Shown here one piece after another: positions 53,509-61,333 of a DNA stretch of 64,000 nucleotides. The stretch is from Rhodococcus sovatensis. GTDB taxonomy: Bacteria > Actinomycetota > Actinomycetes > Mycobacteriales > Mycobacteriaceae. Both the position numbers and the translations under genes were made by a program. The notes under the pieces are model-generated. The model saw only the letters and a list, made by a program, of their open reading frames with translations, made no database searches and had not been told where the DNA came from. Position 1 is the stretch's first letter. Each line of letters opens with the position of its first letter. The stretch lies in NCBI RefSeq assembly GCF_037327425.1, contig NZ_CP147846.1:4340001-4404000 (forward strand), written 5' to 3'.

Positions 53509-54704
53509 CGTGCCGCCTTTTTCGCTGCTCCGACGACTCGCTTGGCGATCGCCCATCGATGGACCTCGGACGGGCCGTCGTAGACCCGAAACGGACGTAC
53601 CTCCCGGGAGAGTCGCGCCAGGGGCAGATCGTCGGATACGCCGAGTCCGCCACACATCTGGATGCTGCGGTCGACGATTCGGAATATCGCCTCGGCTGCA
53701 TACGTTTTCGCGATCGAGGTCTCGTTGCCGGCATGCGAACCTTGATCGAGCGCAAAACAGGCCTGAACCAGCAGGGCTCGCGTCGCGGCAATGTCGATCT
53801 CGTTGTCGGCGACCATTTTCTGAACCATGCCGAGGTCGCCGAGGACCGATCCGAAGCCCTCACGCTGCGCCACCTGGGCGACGGCAATGTCGTGCCCGCG
53901 TCGAGCCGCACCGAGCCATCGCATCACGTGGGTCATGCGGGCGGGCCCGAGCCGGACCTGCGCGTAGGAGAAGCCCTCGTCGGCGGCCCCCAGCACGTTC
54001 TCGTCGGGCACGAACACGTTGTCGAAGAAGACCTCGCAGTGGCCACCGATCATGGCCTTGTCGAGGGTTCCGATGTGGCGGCCGACCTTGATCCCTGCAG
54101 TGTCGGCGGGAGCGAGGAACATCGTGGCGCCGCCGCGGTCGCCGGGCTTGCCTGCCGTGCGGGCCATGATGATGAAGAAGCCTGCGCCGTCGGCACCGGT
54201 GATGAACCATTTGTGGCCGTCGATCTTCCACCCGCCGTCGACCTTGACCGCAGTGGTCGTCAGCGCCGCCGGGTCGGAGCCGGCCCCGGGCGCGGGTTCG
54301 GTCATCGCGAAGGCAGATCGAACCTCGCCCGCCGCGAGAGGCGCGAGGAATTGCTCCTTCTGCGCGGCCGAGGCGATATGGGCGAGCATGTGGACGTTGC
54401 CTTCGTCGGGCGCGCCGATATTGAGGGCGACGGGACCGAACAGCGAGTAGCCACCCTCCTCGAACACAGGCGCGCGGTCGCTCATGTTCAGGCCCGCTCC
54501 CCCGTACTCGACCGGCGCATGCGGAGCGAAGACACCCGCGTCCTTGGCTGCGCGCTGCATCGATACCCGCAGGTCGTCGCCGCCTGCGTCCTCGATGTTG
54601 CCGAGAAACTTGTCCTCTATCGGCAGGATCTCGTTCCGAACGAAGGTTCGCGTCTTGTCGATCAGAGCCTGAACCTCGGGCGAATACGTCAGATCGATCG
54701 ACAC
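53505..54704 (-). CDS. acyl-CoA dehydrogenase, ACAD10/11-like
   Basis: The 399-residue flavoprotein has 'FAMTEPAPGAGSDPAALTTT' (FAD-binding), 'GHKWFITGADGAGFFIIMAR' and 'MCGGLGVSDDLPLARLSREV'. The C-terminal 'YDGPSEVHRWAIAK' is the DGPxEVH signature of ACAD10/11-type enzymes. The start is GTG at 54704 after AAGGAGCG. A 22-bp perfect palindrome lies 29 bp upstream. It heads the operon with kinase and SDR. Confidence 0.88.
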   Translation of the reverse strand: MSIDLTYSPEVQALIDKTRTFVRNEILPIEDKFLGNIEDAGGDDLRVSMQRAAKDAGVFAPHAPVEYGGAGLNMSDRAPVFEEGGYSLFGPVALNIGAPDEGNVHMLAHIASAAQKEQFLAPLAAGEVRSAFAMTEPAPGAGSDPAALTTTAVKVDGGWKIDGHKWFITGADGAGFFIIMARTAGKPGDRGGATMFLAPADTAGIKVGRHIGTLDKAMIGGHCEVFFDNVFVPDENVLGAADEGFSYAQVRLGPARMTHVMRWLGAARRGHDIAVAQVAQREGFGSVLGDLGMVQKMVADNEIDIAATRALLVQACFALDQGSHAGNETSIAKTYAAEAIFRIVDRSIQMCGGLGVSDDLPLARLSREVRPFRVYDGPSEVHRWAIAKRVVGAAKKAAR

Positions 54705-54732
54705 AGAAGCGCTCCTTCGGGGCTTCGGGGAA

Positions 54733-54754
54733 CGACCGAGCGATCGCTCGGTCG
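54733..54754. promoter_or_regulatory. 22-bp perfect palindromic operator
   Basis: The half-site CGACCGAGCGA is followed directly by its exact reverse complement. It lies between the acyl-CoA dehydrogenase start (54704) and the upstream NUDIX gene end (54788). It looks like a TetR-family operator. No TetR gene is adjacent. Confidence 0.75.
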
Positions 54755-54787
54755 GGCCTTCAGATTTGCACGGGCGGTCGCCGTACG

Positions 54788-55264
54788 TCAATACCCGGGG
54801 ATCGGTGGCAGGGCGTCGAGCACGACTGTCTGGGCCGAAAGGAGCTTCACCCGCGCCTCCGCCACCGAGAACCAGGCAATCCTGTCGATCTCGGGGAACG
54901 ACTGCATACGGCCCGACCTCGGCGGCCACTCGGTCTCGAACGTATTGCTGACGAAGCCTGCTGTGTCGAGCCCGGCAGCATCCACGTCGGTGTGGACTGC
55001 GAACACGGTCACCACTTTCCCGCCCTTCTGGACGATCTTCGGCAGTTCCACTGCCTCGCCGTCGGGAATCTCGATACCGGTCTCCTCGCGAAACTCACGT
55101 CGGGCAGCGGCCAGCGGGTCCTCGTCCGTGTATTCGCCTTTGATCACGGACCAGGCGCCGTCGTCCTTCCGCGCCCAGAACGGGCCGCCCGGATGGCCGA
55201 TCAGCACCTCCCCCACGTCGCCTCGGCGACGGAACGGGAGAATTCCAGCACTCGTTTTCGGCAT
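54788..55264 (-). CDS. NUDIX hydrolase
   Basis: The 158-residue protein contains a full Nudix box, GX5EX7REUXEEXGU, as 'GEYTDEDPLAAARREFREET' followed by GI. It starts MPKTSAGILPFRRRG, typical of small Nudix proteins that act on nucleoside diphosphate derivatives. The substrate is unknown. Confidence 0.9.
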   Translation of the reverse strand: MPKTSAGILPFRRRGDVGEVLIGHPGGPFWARKDDGAWSVIKGEYTDEDPLAAARREFREETGIEIPDGEAVELPKIVQKGGKVVTVFAVHTDVDAAGLDTAGFVSNTFETEWPPRSGRMQSFPEIDRIAWFSVAEARVKLLSAQTVVLDALPPIPGY

Positions 55265-55276
55265 CGCACTACTGTG

Positions 55277-55456
55277 TCAGTCGAGTTTCGTGATTCGCCA
55301 GGCGCGTCCATCGTCGCGTTTGGCGCGTACAGCATCGAATCCGTCGACTCGACGACGAAATCGGGCGCGTGACGATCTGCCGCGGCCCGTGATGTCAACC
55401 AGGACCTGATCGCCGACGAGGTGGCCGTACTCGTCGATTGTTCCAGACGGAGACGT
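55277..55456 (-). other. open frame without recognised start, possible small-protein remnant
   Basis: One minus-strand frame is open for 59 codons and reads sensibly ('GTIDEYGHLVGDQVLVDITG', ending 'DDGRAWRITKLD'). No ATG, GTG or TTG precedes it after the upstream TAG at 55457-55459. It may be a degraded gene or one started from a shifted frame. It is the only candidate in the 223-bp gap. Confidence 0.3.
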
Positions 55457-55487
55457 CTATCGCCGTTGCATATGGCAGTCTCGTGAG

Positions 55488-55985
55488 GTGCACGAAGCGG
55501 ACAAACACCCCGAAACGCCGACGGGGCGCCAACCTGCGACTCGCGGTGTCCGGGATGTCGGCTGGGTGATCGGCGTCGGGCTGGCGCCTCTGCTGCTGCT
55601 GGCTTTGACCACGCCCGCCGTTGTGATCCTCGGTAGTCGTGACGGACTGCTACCCGAGGTACTGAGCAACTGGAACCTCTACGCCGTGTTCGGTCTCGTG
55701 ATCTTCGCGCCCATCATGGTGGTCTCGTGCATCGGCGCGCTGGTGATGATCTCCAGATTTCGGGCCGGACGATGGATTGCCACGGCAGGAAACGTCGCGA
55801 CGGCAGTGAGCATGGCGATCCTCGTGTACGCCGGAACGGCAGACCTGGTCGTTCCCCCTGCTGATCCCGATCCCGACAGCTGGGTGGCGGCGCTGTCGCC
55901 TGTCGGCACGATCTTGTTCGTCGTGCCCTACGTGGCACTGCTCGCCGCGAATCTATACGTCATTCGACGCCTGTGGAGGCATTGA
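55488..55985 (+). CDS. small integral membrane protein of unknown function
   Basis: This 165-residue protein starts with GTG and has a hydrophilic N-terminus of about 25 residues. About four hydrophobic segments follow ('VIGVGLAPLLLLALTTPAVV', 'LYAVFGLVIFAPIMVV', 'AGNVATAVSMAILVYAG', 'ILFVVPYVALLAANLYV'). I recognise no family. It precedes the DUF1801 gene by 16 bp. Confidence 0.75.
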   Translation: MHEADKHPETPTGRQPATRGVRDVGWVIGVGLAPLLLLALTTPAVVILGSRDGLLPEVLSNWNLYAVFGLVIFAPIMVVSCIGALVMISRFRAGRWIATAGNVATAVSMAILVYAGTADLVVPPADPDPDSWVAALSPVGTILFVVPYVALLAANLYVIRRLWRH

Positions 55986-56001
55986 CCCATCTTCTGAACT
56001 C

Positions 56002-56343
56002 ATGAGCGGAGACTGGCGCACCGACATCGTCGATGCGGTTCGTAACTCGATCGTGGCCGCAGCACCAGGCGTCGTCGAGGAAGCCAAGTGGCGCAAGGCG
56101 TCCAATCCCGACGGTGTGCCGACCTTCAGTCTCGACGGCCTGATCTGCACTGTGGAGACCTACAAGGACAAGGTCAAGGTGACCTTTGCGAAGGGTGCCT
56201 CGCTGGAGGATCCGTCGAACATTTTCAACGCCAGCCTCGATGCAGGCACGCGGCGAGCGATCGACATCCACCACGGTCACCTCCTCGATACCGCGGCGTT
56301 CGAAGACCTGGTGCGGAGCGCCGTGGAGATCAACCGAGGCTGA
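56002..56343 (+). CDS. DUF1801-family small protein
   Basis: The 113-residue protein has the DUF1801/YdhG-like core: 'EEAKWRKASNPDGVPTFSLD', 'CTVETYKDKVKVTFAKGASL' and 'AGTRRAIDIHHG'. No enzymatic function is established for the family. Confidence 0.8.
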   Translation: MSGDWRTDIVDAVRNSIVAAAPGVVEEAKWRKASNPDGVPTFSLDGLICTVETYKDKVKVTFAKGASLEDPSNIFNASLDAGTRRAIDIHHGHLLDTAAFEDLVRSAVEINRG

Positions 56344-56424
56344 GCCCTGGGCTGAACCCTCACGCCCCCTCTGTACGGTGGACAAGACGACCTGACCGAA
56401 AGATCCCCGACGGAAAGGACTTGT

Positions 56425-57666
56425 ATGCCGCAGCCCACACGACTGGAGAAGAATCCGGACAAGGGCTACGTCGCACTGCTGGGCTGGAGCCTGGCGGCAG
56501 TGGAAGCACTGGACGCATTCGACCGTAGATACCTGGTAGTGGCCCCCGAATGGGCCGAGCCCTACTGCACCGAGCACGACATTCCTTTCCTCCCGTGGAA
56601 CTTCGAACGCCTCAACGATCGTTCGCTGGAGATCGCCGAAACGCTGCAGGGCAAAGGCGTCGACGTCGCGATCCCGCTGTACGAGGAGACGGTGGAGTGG
56701 GCGGGGGCGATCAACTCCGTACTGCTGGGCAACCCACGACTGTTCGGCCAGGCAATGTTGCTGCGCGACAAGGCGCTGATGAAGCGACGCGCGCAGCTGG
56801 GCGGTATCCGCGTCGGAATCTTCGAGGAAGCGCACGACCGCGAGGACGTCATCCGATTCCTGCGCCGGGTCAACCAGACGCTGCTCAAGCTCGACGGCGA
56901 TCCCAACGACCCCATCCACCTCAAGGCCTTCGACAAGGCCGGGTGCCTCGGACACCGTGTCATCAGGACTCCCGACGAGGTCGACTCGATTCCCGACGAC
57001 GAATTCCCGGTGCTGATGGAATCGCACCTCGACGGTTGGGAATTCGCAGTCGAGGCCTGGATCCACAACGGAAAGATCAAGTTCCTCAACATCTCCGAGT
57101 ACGTGACGCTCGGCTACTCGGTGTTCGTTCCTGCCACACCGGAACTAGAGCGATACCGACCGCAGATCACCGCTCAGATCGAGAAGCTCATCAAGACCTT
57201 CGACATCGAATTCGGGTTCATCCATCCCGAGTACTTCGTCACGAGTGACGGTGAAATGTACTTCGGCGAGGTTGCTTATCGTCCACCGGGTTTCAAGGTA
57301 TTCGAGCTGCTGGAGCGGGCGTACGGATTCAACGCCTATCAGGGTCTCGCCTTGGCGTTCGACCCCAAGACGACCGAGGAGGAAATCGACGCCTTCTTCC
57401 CACGCGAAGTCGTCGATGCCACCGGCCACGCCGGATGCTTCGGCGTCTACCCGCGACGACGCGTCGTCAGCCATCTCGAGATTCCGGAAGCGACCGCCGA
57501 GGACGACTACTACGAGACGAACGATCTGTCCGCGCCCGTCGAAGAGACCGTCACCAAGCGGACCGCGTTCGGAACCCATTGGGGGCTGCTGTACTTCTTC
57601 GGCGACGACCCCTACCGAATGCGAGATCTGTTGAAGCACCAGGAAGAACTGGACTTCTACGTGTGA
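56425..57666 (+). CDS. ATP-grasp domain protein
   Basis: The 413-residue protein has ATP-grasp features: an N-terminal pre-ATP-grasp region ('YVALLGWSLAAVEALDAF', 'DVAIPLYEETVEWAGAIN'), then 'RDKALMKRRAQLGG', 'LLKLDGDPNDPIHLKAF', 'PVLMESHLDGWEFAVEAWIH' and 'FGFIHPEYFVTSDGEMYFGE'. It should join an acid to an amine or thiol using ATP. Its stop overlaps the GTG start of the 674-residue unknown by 3 bp, so the two probably work together. The substrate is unknown. Confidence 0.85.
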   Translation: MPQPTRLEKNPDKGYVALLGWSLAAVEALDAFDRRYLVVAPEWAEPYCTEHDIPFLPWNFERLNDRSLEIAETLQGKGVDVAIPLYEETVEWAGAINSVLLGNPRLFGQAMLLRDKALMKRRAQLGGIRVGIFEEAHDREDVIRFLRRVNQTLLKLDGDPNDPIHLKAFDKAGCLGHRVIRTPDEVDSIPDDEFPVLMESHLDGWEFAVEAWIHNGKIKFLNISEYVTLGYSVFVPATPELERYRPQITAQIEKLIKTFDIEFGFIHPEYFVTSDGEMYFGEVAYRPPGFKVFELLERAYGFNAYQGLALAFDPKTTEEEIDAFFPREVVDATGHAGCFGVYPRRRVVSHLEIPEATAEDDYYETNDLSAPVEETVTKRTAFGTHWGLLYFFGDDPYRMRDLLKHQEELDFYV

Positions 57667-59687
57667 GGCAAGATCTCGGGGACGCCGACAACGGACCGTC
57701 GCAAACACTGGATGCGCCCGTCGACCAAGCGCTGGTAACTCGACTTGCGCAGCTCGATCACGCCACCGACGCATTGGCTGCCGCACCGGATTTCTCCAAA
57801 GGCACGAAGGTGCGACGAGTCCTCGACTCGCTTCACCGGGTGTTGACGCGACCGGGTGGCTGCGCCGAAGTTCGTTCCCGGGCTGCTGTTCTCGACGAAG
57901 CGGGATTGTTCACCGGTACCGACTGGGCACATCCGGACATCCTAGTGCCGGGATTCGTCGGACCGAGTTTACGCAGCGGCGTCATCGACACGGTCGTACT
58001 CGAGGCCACCAGCGAGCTGCGGTTGGTCGCGATCGCCGCCGGCGAGTACGTCCATCCGGCAATCAGCGCCGAGGACGCCAAGCGTTTCCTGTCGCAGATT
58101 CTGGCGATGAACCTCGAAGTGTTGTTCTCGTCGCCGTCGGAGGCGGAGCGGGTTCGGCTCGGCCGTGTAGCGCATCTGATTCGTGATCTGTTCGCGTACG
58201 TCGCAGACCAGATCGGCTACGACAGCGTGCTCGGAGAACTCGGCGACGAGATCTGGCGAGTGTTGCGCCAGCGGCCTATTCAGGTCGATCACGTCAAAGC
58301 GATGGTCACTCGCATCGCGGTGTACCGAGAAGATCCCGACGTCGATCTCGGCGCATCCGGCCAAGGGCTCGATCGTCTGATCTCAGCACTGTTCGGGCCG
58401 ACCGAGGCATGCCGTGAGGATCCTGGCGTCGACGTCTACCGCTCGCGTCTCAGCGCGATGGATGCCGAGGGTCTGGAGTTCGAGGCGCGCGGTTTTGCGC
58501 GTGCCATGCACGACACCGGCCTCGTGTCGCCGTACCACGCAACGCTTGCTCGCTTCCTGATCGAGCACAACACCTACCTACTCGGCGAGGCACTCGGCGT
58601 CTCCGAAACCGGCCGGACCTGCCTGCAGCGATATCCAGAGCTGGTGCACTGCTTGATCGTCGAGGCAGTGCACCCTGAATCCGCGCAGTGCCTGTACGGA
58701 ATCGCGCTACTACTCGACCGCGGTATTTTGCACCAGCCCCCGATCGTTCCGTCGCTGTGGCGCCAACTGGCTCTCCGTCTCGCGCCCGACGTTCGTCAGC
58801 GCCTGCTCGACATCTTCGGACCGACCCCGGAACCCGAGGCCAGACTGCTCGGAGGTTTGCTGTCGATGCTCGGGCAACCCCTCGGCATCGGGCAGGGCGA
58901 CAATCCGACGTGTCAATCCGCACGGGCACTGTCGATGTGGGCGTACAACGACCCGGATTACCTGTTGCAGATGGTCGTCTGGGCCGCGCGCGACGATGAG
59001 ATCGTGATGCACTTCGAGGGGCAGCCACTCTCGTCCAACGACAGCTCGGGGGGAGTCGCGACGTCCTCACCGGTAGACCTCGATCCCGTGTCACAGCTCG
59101 TGGTACCGCACCTCGACCGTATCTACGCCGAGATGATCAGGCAGTGTGCAGGTCGACCGGGAGATCCGCATCGCTGGGTCAACCCCGAGTTCCACGGGTG
59201 GTGGTCGGCGCGCGGCTTCAACATCAACGTCGATGTCGAGACCGGGAAACTGATCGATCTCGACGAGTTCCTGCGCGGCTTCTACGCGTCGTATCACTTG
59301 GACTACAACGGTGGCCAGCCTCTTGTCCACCCGCAACCGGCGGGCATTGCCGTCACCGACAGCGCCGCTCGGTACGTCGGTTGGCATGCCATCACGATCC
59401 TGCGCATCGCACTCGATCCGGATGCCGTCATGCGGGTCTACTTCTTCAATCCGAACAACGACAGCGGTCAGGACTGGGGAGACGGCGTCGTCGTCGGGAC
59501 GGCGAGCAACGGTGAACGGGCGGGCGAGGGCTCACTTCCGTTCGAGCAGTTCGCGTCTCGGCTGTACATCTTTCACACCGATCCGCTCGAACATGGTGAG
59601 CCGGAGAAGGTGCCCGCTGCAGAGATCGAGGCGACGGTCGGGTACATCGAACGTAGCTGGGGTTCGGATCGGCTGCCCGGAGGCTGA
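57663..59687 (+). CDS. 674-residue protein of unknown function coupled to an ATP-grasp gene
   Basis: The GTG at 57663 overlaps the ATP-grasp stop. The protein has no signal peptide or membrane segment that I see. The middle is largely helical (about 150-450, 'AEDAKRFLSQILAMNLEVLF', 'LARFLIEHNTYLLGEALGVS'). The C-terminal part is more beta-like and aromatic-rich ('RWVNPEFHGWWSARGFNINV', 'RVYFFNPNNDSGQDWGDGVV'). I do not recognise a family. An Asn/Asp-rich loop 'NPNNDSGQDWGDG' and the earlier 'HGWW' may be an active site, but that is speculative. Confidence 0.8.
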   Translation: MRQDLGDADNGPSQTLDAPVDQALVTRLAQLDHATDALAAAPDFSKGTKVRRVLDSLHRVLTRPGGCAEVRSRAAVLDEAGLFTGTDWAHPDILVPGFVGPSLRSGVIDTVVLEATSELRLVAIAAGEYVHPAISAEDAKRFLSQILAMNLEVLFSSPSEAERVRLGRVAHLIRDLFAYVADQIGYDSVLGELGDEIWRVLRQRPIQVDHVKAMVTRIAVYREDPDVDLGASGQGLDRLISALFGPTEACREDPGVDVYRSRLSAMDAEGLEFEARGFARAMHDTGLVSPYHATLARFLIEHNTYLLGEALGVSETGRTCLQRYPELVHCLIVEAVHPESAQCLYGIALLLDRGILHQPPIVPSLWRQLALRLAPDVRQRLLDIFGPTPEPEARLLGGLLSMLGQPLGIGQGDNPTCQSARALSMWAYNDPDYLLQMVVWAARDDEIVMHFEGQPLSSNDSSGGVATSSPVDLDPVSQLVVPHLDRIYAEMIRQCAGRPGDPHRWVNPEFHGWWSARGFNINVDVETGKLIDLDEFLRGFYASYHLDYNGGQPLVHPQPAGIAVTDSAARYVGWHAITILRIALDPDAVMRVYFFNPNNDSGQDWGDGVVVGTASNGERAGEGSLPFEQFASRLYIFHTDPLEHGEPEKVPAAEIEATVGYIERSWGSDRLPGG

Positions 59688-59709
59688 TCTGTTCTGGCCT
59701 CTTCGACCG

Positions 59710-59769
59710 AGCTAGCACGGGTTTTCACGTCCTGGCGCCTGTGCCAGCTCGGCAAAAATGGTGCTAGCT
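59710..59769. terminator. nested hairpins between convergent genes
   Basis: AGCTAGCAC and GTGCTAGCT form a perfect 9-bp outer stem. An inner CTGGC/GCCAG stem lies between them, followed by a short A-run. It sits between the 674-residue gene and the convergent DUF1275 gene, overlapping the stop of the latter. It is a likely bidirectional terminator. Confidence 0.5.
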
Positions 59770-60438
59770 TGTCCAGCGCTTCGACCGGCGAACTCCGAAT
59801 ACGGCCAGCCCCAGCGCAATACAGCCGGTCACCGCGGACACGATCGGGCCGTGCTGCGGTGCGGCAAAGATCGACACGGCTCCCGCGAACGACCCGGCGA
59901 CCAGCGCTGCGATAGCACCGATCCGCAGCGCCAAGTATTCGGTGTCACCGCGGGCAAGGTCGTCGACGACGTTCACCATCGTTCCGGTCACGAACGTCGT
60001 CGACAGTCCACCGCCCACCGCGGATGTGCGTGCGACGACTGTCTGGAGTGCCATCGCCGCCGCCGACAGCGCGACGAGTCCGTCGACGACGATGGGATCG
60101 GTCGGACTGTGCAGAATCCACCAAGCCGCGAGACTTGCGACCTGGACCCCCGCCGCCACACCGAGCAGCATTCTCGTCGAGCGAACGGGTGATCGAGTCG
60201 TCGTGTGCGCGTATCGAAATCCGACCAGAAGAACGACGAAGAACACGGCGATGGAGACCGCGGCTCCGACCAATGTGGCGAGGTAGTCGTCCCGTCCGAC
60301 GAGCCCGACCAGCACCAGGTTGCCGGTCATGTTGGCGGTGAAGATCCCACCCAGAGCCAGGAACGCGAACGCGTCGGTGGCGCCTGCTCCGAACGAGAGC
60401 ACAAGCAGGAGCCACGGCGAGCGAGTCTTGTCGGTCAT
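59764..60438 (-). CDS. DUF1275 (YoaK-family) membrane protein
   Basis: This 224-residue protein has six hydrophobic segments and the family start 'FGAGATDAFAFLALGGIFTA' with 'NMTGNLVLVG'. A second typical segment is 'STTFVTGTMVNVVDDLA'. Function is unknown. The ATG at 60438 is followed upstream by a palindromic repeat. Confidence 0.88.
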   Translation of the reverse strand: MTDKTRSPWLLLVLSFGAGATDAFAFLALGGIFTANMTGNLVLVGLVGRDDYLATLVGAAVSIAVFFVVLLVGFRYAHTTTRSPVRSTRMLLGVAAGVQVASLAAWWILHSPTDPIVVDGLVALSAAAMALQTVVARTSAVGGGLSTTFVTGTMVNVVDDLARGDTEYLALRIGAIAALVAGSFAGAVSIFAAPQHGPIVSAVTGCIALGLAVFGVRRSKRWTS

Positions 60439-60488
60439 GCGAAAACCCTAGTTGTGCTCAGCACCAGTGATGCCGTGCGGCTCCGCCG

Positions 60489-60534
60489 CAGTGGCACGGT
60501 TAAGTGCATCCCAGTGCACTTAACCGTGCCACTG
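60489..60534. repeat. 46-bp palindromic element, copy 5 (most perfect)
   Basis: The arms CAGTGGCACGGTTAAGTGCA and TGCACTTAACCGTGCCACTG are perfectly complementary around a six-base centre. Outer flanks GGCTCCGCCG and GGCGGAGCC extend the stem. It lies between the DUF1275 start and the truncated lipase stop. Confidence 0.95.
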
Positions 60535-60562
60535 GAGGCGGAGCCTCCCCGACCAACTGGAG

Positions 60563-61333
60563 TCAGAGCGGGCGACCCAGCAACGCCAACGTCGCCGACC
60601 ATGCCAACGCGAACAGATCGCGCACTGCCCCGAACGACGAAGCCGTCGACCAGACCGTCGTGATGCCCGACGGCGGTAACGGCTGACCGTCGAACCTGTC
60701 CTGCAGCCAGTCGAGCGTCAGCGGTGCCGAGAGTGGATGCAGCGACAGGTGCTCACTGAGCCGGTCACGCAGGTACGTCACGTGTGCCCCGTTGTCGAGG
60801 TAGCGATCCACCTGCCCATCGACGTCGTCGACCGCGATGATCTGGTCGTGGACCGCCTGGACTACGAGCATCGGCACGGCCGGTGCAATACGTCCCGGCT
60901 GGATCTCCTCGAACACTTCGAGGATTTCGGGCTTGGCCAGCAGGTCTGACAACGGGATGTCGATGTACCTGTCGAGATCGTGTCGCGCGAGCTTCCTGAC
61001 CGCGGCGACGGTGGTGAGGTCGTTGACCGACTCGAGCAGTGCGAGACCTTCGGCGTTGACGTGTTCGCGCACCACGCGGTCCAGATCGGGGTAGGTACGC
61101 CGAAGACCTTCGACGACCAACGCGGGCAGGCCCGCATGCAACGTCGCGTTGAGCCGCAGGAAGGCCGATGCGGGATCTCCGACGGGTGATCCGAGGGCGG
61201 CACCGACGATGTCGATCTCGGGCGCGTATGTCTCCGCCATCTCGGCGGCCCACGACGTCGCGAGACCGCCACCGGAGTATCCCCACAGCCCGACTGGGGT
61301 GTCGTACGACAATCCGAGCGCCACTGCCCCCAT
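60563..61333 (-). pseudogene. secretory lipase (LIP family), N-terminally truncated
   Basis: The 256 codons visible encode the C-terminal alpha/beta-hydrolase part. The nucleophile motif is 'LWGYSGGGLATSW', an Asp is near 'VQAVHDQIIAVDD' and a His in 'HVTYLRDRLSEHLSLHPLS'. Family members are about 400 residues and begin with a signal peptide and an N-terminal cap region; both are missing. The frame stops being lipase-like at about 61320, where an AceE-like gene begins on the opposite strand, also truncated. The catalytic residues remain but secretion should be lost. Confidence 0.75.

Noticed and set aside
54733..54754. Palindrome as a fifth PaaR site
   Set aside because: ACCG and CGGT are present but ten bases apart instead of six, and the local genes are not paa genes.
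60489..60534. Palindrome as a simple transcription terminator only
   Set aside because: There is no T-run, the same 46-bp sequence occurs at four other places, one of them inside a gene, so a repeat family explains it better.
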